Assembly (NCBI RefSeq): GCF_018141545.1
Contig: NZ_CP064356.1
Location: forward strand, 1,625,001-1,689,000
Origin: Miltoncostaea oceani
GTDB taxonomy: Bacteria > Actinomycetota > Thermoleophilia > Miltoncostaeales > Miltoncostaeaceae
Length of the DNA stretch: 64,000 nt
Direction of reading: 5' to 3'
A program made the translations under genes and the position numbers. The notes under the pieces are model-generated. The model had not been told where the DNA came from and did not search any database. It saw only the letters and a list, made by a program, of their open reading frames with translations. Within the stretch, counting starts at the first letter, position 1. Every line of letters begins with the position of its first letter. This document shows positions 62,264 to 64,000 of this stretch, piece by piece.

Positions 62264-62736
62264 CCGCCCTCCGTCGAGGCGCGCCACCGGCCGACGCGGA
62301 CGCCGTGGGCGACGCGGCCGGCGAGCGCGTCGAGCGCCTCCAGCTCGGCGGGGGTGGGGACCTCCGGAAGGGGGGCGTCGCCGGGGCCGAGGTGCTCGCC
62401 GAGCCAGCGGTCGATGACCCAGGCGGGGCCGCCCCCCGGCCGGGTCGCGACGACGGCGCCGTCGCGGAGCAGGGCGAGGGCGGGCACCGACGACCGGCTG
62501 ACGTGGATGCCGCGCGGCCACAGCAGGTCCTCGCGGAGCGCCCAGTCGGCGACCCCCGCGAACTCGCCGATCGCCACCCGGAGGCCGGGCCGCGCCCGCC
62601 GGATCTCGGCGAGGGAGGCGGGCAGGAGCATGCACGCCGCGCACCCCGGCATGCCGAGGGCCAGGAGCCCGAGGGGCGCGTCGACGACGACGGCGAGGGC
62701 GTCGGGGACCGGCTGGGCGGGGAGGGTCTCGGACAT
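62260..62736 (-). CDS. thioredoxin-like protein with CxxC
   Basis: 158 residues. C32-A-A-C35 after MPG lies at the head of a helix as in thioredoxins (LGMPGCAACMLLPASLAEI), followed by LRVAIGEFAG, IHVSRSSVPALALLRDGAVV (the cis-Pro position) and a C-terminal helix. No signal peptide. It may be a thiol-disulfide exchange protein or a sensor; no partner is adjacent except by convergence. Confidence 0.8.
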   Translation of the reverse strand: MSETLPAQPVPDALAVVVDAPLGLLALGMPGCAACMLLPASLAEIRRARPGLRVAIGEFAGVADWALREDLLWPRGIHVSRSSVPALALLRDGAVVATRPGGGPAWVIDRWLGEHLGPGDAPLPEVPTPAELEALDALAGRVAHGVRVGRWRASTEGG

Positions 62737-62787
62737 GGTCCGATCCTGCCACGACGACGGCGGGGTCGACGGCGCGGACCGGGCCGG

Positions 62788-62793
62788 TACCGT
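62788..62793 (+). promoter_or_regulatory. -10 element (TACCGT) of the crcB pair
   Basis: TACCGT ends 8 nt before the ATG at 62802, so the leader is absent or 1-2 nt. There is therefore no room for a fluoride riboswitch. Confidence 0.45.
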
Positions 62794-62801
62794 GACGCGG
62801 C

Positions 62802-63227
62802 ATGCCCGCCCCCCGCCTGCTCGCCGGTCCGGCCGCGCGCCACTCGGTCAGCCTCGCGATCGTCGCCGGCGGGGCCGTCGGCGCGCTCGGGCGGTTCGGC
62901 CTGGACGAGGCCCTGCCGGTGCAGCCCGGCCGGTGGCCGTGGGCGACCTTCATCGCGAACATCGTCGGCACCCTGGTGCTCGGATACGTCGCGACGCGGC
63001 TGCTGGAGCGCCTGCCGCCGAGCGCGCACGCCCGCCCCCTGCTCGGCACCGGGTTGTGCGGCGCCCTCACCACCTTCTCGTCACTGCAGGTCGAGGTCGT
63101 CACGCTCGCGCGCGACGGCCACGTCGTGCTCGGCGGGGCCTACCTCGCGACGACGGTCGTCGCGGGCCTGGTGTGCGTGGCGGCGGCCAGCGCGGTGGTG
63201 CGCCGCGCGCGGTGGCAGGCCCCGTGA
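62802..63227 (+). CDS. crcB: fluoride channel protein CrcB (first)
   Basis: 141 residues, four membrane segments. Fluc signatures: GGAVGALGRFGLDEALP, WATFIANIVGTLVLGYVATR and GTGLCGALTTFSSLQVEVVT, with the pore Asn and Phe-Ser-Ser track residues. Exports toxic fluoride passively. The next gene encodes a second CrcB, an arrangement of heterodimeric channels. GTGA overlap. Confidence 0.95.
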   Translation: MPAPRLLAGPAARHSVSLAIVAGGAVGALGRFGLDEALPVQPGRWPWATFIANIVGTLVLGYVATRLLERLPPSAHARPLLGTGLCGALTTFSSLQVEVVTLARDGHVVLGGAYLATTVVAGLVCVAAASAVVRRARWQAP

Positions 63228-63592
63228 CGGCGCTCGGCCAGGTGCTGGGGGTCGCGGTCCTCGGGGGGTTCGCGGCGCTCGCCCGGTTCCGCCTCGACGG
63301 CGCCGTCTCCCGGCGCCTCGGCGGTGGCTTCCCCTGGGGGACCCTGGTGGTGAACGGGGTGGGGGCGCTGCTCGCCGGCCTCGTGGCGGGTGTCGCCCCG
63401 GACGAGGGGGTGCGGGTCCTGCTCGCGATCGGGATGCTCGGCTCGTTCAGCACCTTCTCGACGTGGATGCTCGAGACCCAGCGGCTCGCCGAGGACAGCC
63501 GCCCGTGGGTCGCCGCGGCGAACGTCGCGATCCCGGTGGCCGTCGGCATCGCGGCCGTCGCGATCGGGTGGGCGATCGGGGCGCGGCTGTGA
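63224..63592 (+). CDS. crcB: fluoride channel protein CrcB (second)
   Basis: 122 residues, four membrane segments. VLGGFAALARFRLDGAVSRR, WGTLVVNGVGALLAGLVAGV and IGMLGSFSTFSTWMLETQRL match Fluc proteins. Paired with the first CrcB it likely forms a heterodimer. Overlaps the DUF190 gene. Confidence 0.95.
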   Translation: MTALGQVLGVAVLGGFAALARFRLDGAVSRRLGGGFPWGTLVVNGVGALLAGLVAGVAPDEGVRVLLAIGMLGSFSTFSTWMLETQRLAEDSRPWVAAANVAIPVAVGIAAVAIGWAIGARL

Positions 63593-64000
63593 GCGCCGAC
63601 GGCCGGAAGCTGAGCGTCTACTTCGGCGAGGGCGACCGGGCCGGGGGGCGCCTGCTGTCGGACGCCCTGATGGACCTGCTCGCCCGCCACGAGGCGCTCG
63701 CGTCGGTCCTGCTGCGCGGGGTGGAGGGCTTCGGGATCACGCAGCGGCTGCGGACCGACCGGCTGCTGAGCCTGTCGGAGGACCTCCCGCTCGTCGTTGT
63801 CGCCGTCGACACCCGCGCCCGCATCGACCGCCTGGTGGAGCCGGTCACGGCCCTGCTCGGCGGCGGCCTGGTGACGGTGGAGCGCGTCGCCCTGCCCGAC
63901 CACGGGCTCGCCGGCGACCCGTCACCCCCGGCGGGGGATGAGGACGCGAAGCTGACGGTCTACTGCGGACGCGGCGAGGAGCGCGACGGCCGCCCCGTGC
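63589..64000 (+). CDS. DUF190 domain protein, partial (runs off window)
   Basis: The visible 137 residues begin VSADGRKLSVYFGEGDRAGG and contain a full DUF190 domain (LMDLLARHEALASVLLRGVE followed by GFGITQRLRTDR; LSEDLPLVVVAVDTRARIDR; LLGGGLVTVERVAL). A linker follows, then a second domain starts (AKLTVYCGRGEERDGRPV) before the sequence ends. DUF190 is a PII-like fold commonly next to crcB. Two copies in one chain would be a tandem fusion. Confidence 0.9.
   Translation, partial: MSADGRKLSVYFGEGDRAGGRLLSDALMDLLARHEALASVLLRGVEGFGITQRLRTDRLLSLSEDLPLVVVAVDTRARIDRLVEPVTALLGGGLVTVERVALPDHGLAGDPSPPAGDEDAKLTVYCGRGEERDGRPV

Noticed and set aside
62737-62801. Fluoride riboswitch before crcB
   Set aside because: The intergenic space is 65 bp, the probable -10 lies 8 nt before the start, and the conserved riboswitch core is not visible.

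Overview
The window is very GC-rich (roughly 72-75% by eye), densely coding, and actinobacterial in character. Marker genes include SepF, an FtsR-type MerR regulator next to a zinc-ribbon FHA protein, an RsiG-like small protein, polyphosphate glucokinase and a MurA with Asp in place of the active-site Cys. The 23S rRNA lacks the roughly 100-nt domain III insertion usual in high-GC Gram-positives. Together these suggest a deep-branching actinobacterial class such as Thermoleophilia; that placement is inference.

Layout. 1-2.4 kb: 3' part of a 23S rRNA gene, 5S rRNA and a terminator. 2.4-3.3 kb: no gene, but a 14-copy 23-bp tandem repeat. 3.3-9.6 kb: LysR regulator with a divergent small gene, FAD amine-oxidase-type enzyme, xseA-xseB, two small unknowns, class V aminotransferase. 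9.6-17.1 kb: murA and an overlapping histidine cluster hisZ-G-D-B-H-A-F, then ridA. 17.2-23.5 kb: CCA-adding-type nucleotidyltransferase, pgeF, yggS-type, sepF, proC, yggT, DUF167, lspA, rluD-type. 24.0-34.7 kb: rpsB-tsf-pyrH-frr-uppS-cdsA, an M42 peptidase, dxr-rseP-ispG and convergent proS. 34.77-36.66 kb: tRNA-Pro(GGG) and a 1.8-kb lower-GC island bounded by a 28-bp direct repeat of the tRNA 3' half. It carries a HEPN-motif protein overlapping an unknown partner and a possible integrase remnant. 36.7-41.5 kb: dispersed copies of the 23-bp repeat family, pgsA-type gene, RsiG-like/FHA/FtsR group, apt, ppgK, RlpA-like protein. 41.5-54.8 kb: M32 carboxypeptidase, lipoprotein, ferritin, GNAT-PilZ reading frame, subtilase, J-domain protein, RodZ-like HTH, a REC-PAS-GAF-GGDEF protein divergent from a histidine kinase, FhuF-like protein, methyltransferase. 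54.8-57.5 kb (minus strand): CDP-alcohol phosphatidyltransferase, TVP38 protein, disulfide oxidoreductase. 57.7-62.3 kb: YnjBCD-like ABC importer and HAD hydrolase. 62.3-64.0 kb: thioredoxin-like protein, two CrcB fluoride-channel proteins and the start of a DUF190 gene.

Two general habits stand out. Genes within operons overlap by NTGA, and at several junctions the best in-frame start is CTG. Many transcription units have a TAnnnT -10 element only 6-9 nt before the start codon, which predicts leaderless mRNAs. c-di-GMP signalling appears in three places: a diguanylate cyclase with an I-site, a PilZ domain and the RsiG-like protein.

The best candidate for an undescribed system is the tiny tRNA-Pro island with its HEPN protein and overlapping partner gene. 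The best unexplained DNA structure is the 23-bp repeat family, present as a tandem array behind the rRNA operon and as degenerate copies just outside the island. No database search was possible; family names rest on motif recognition.
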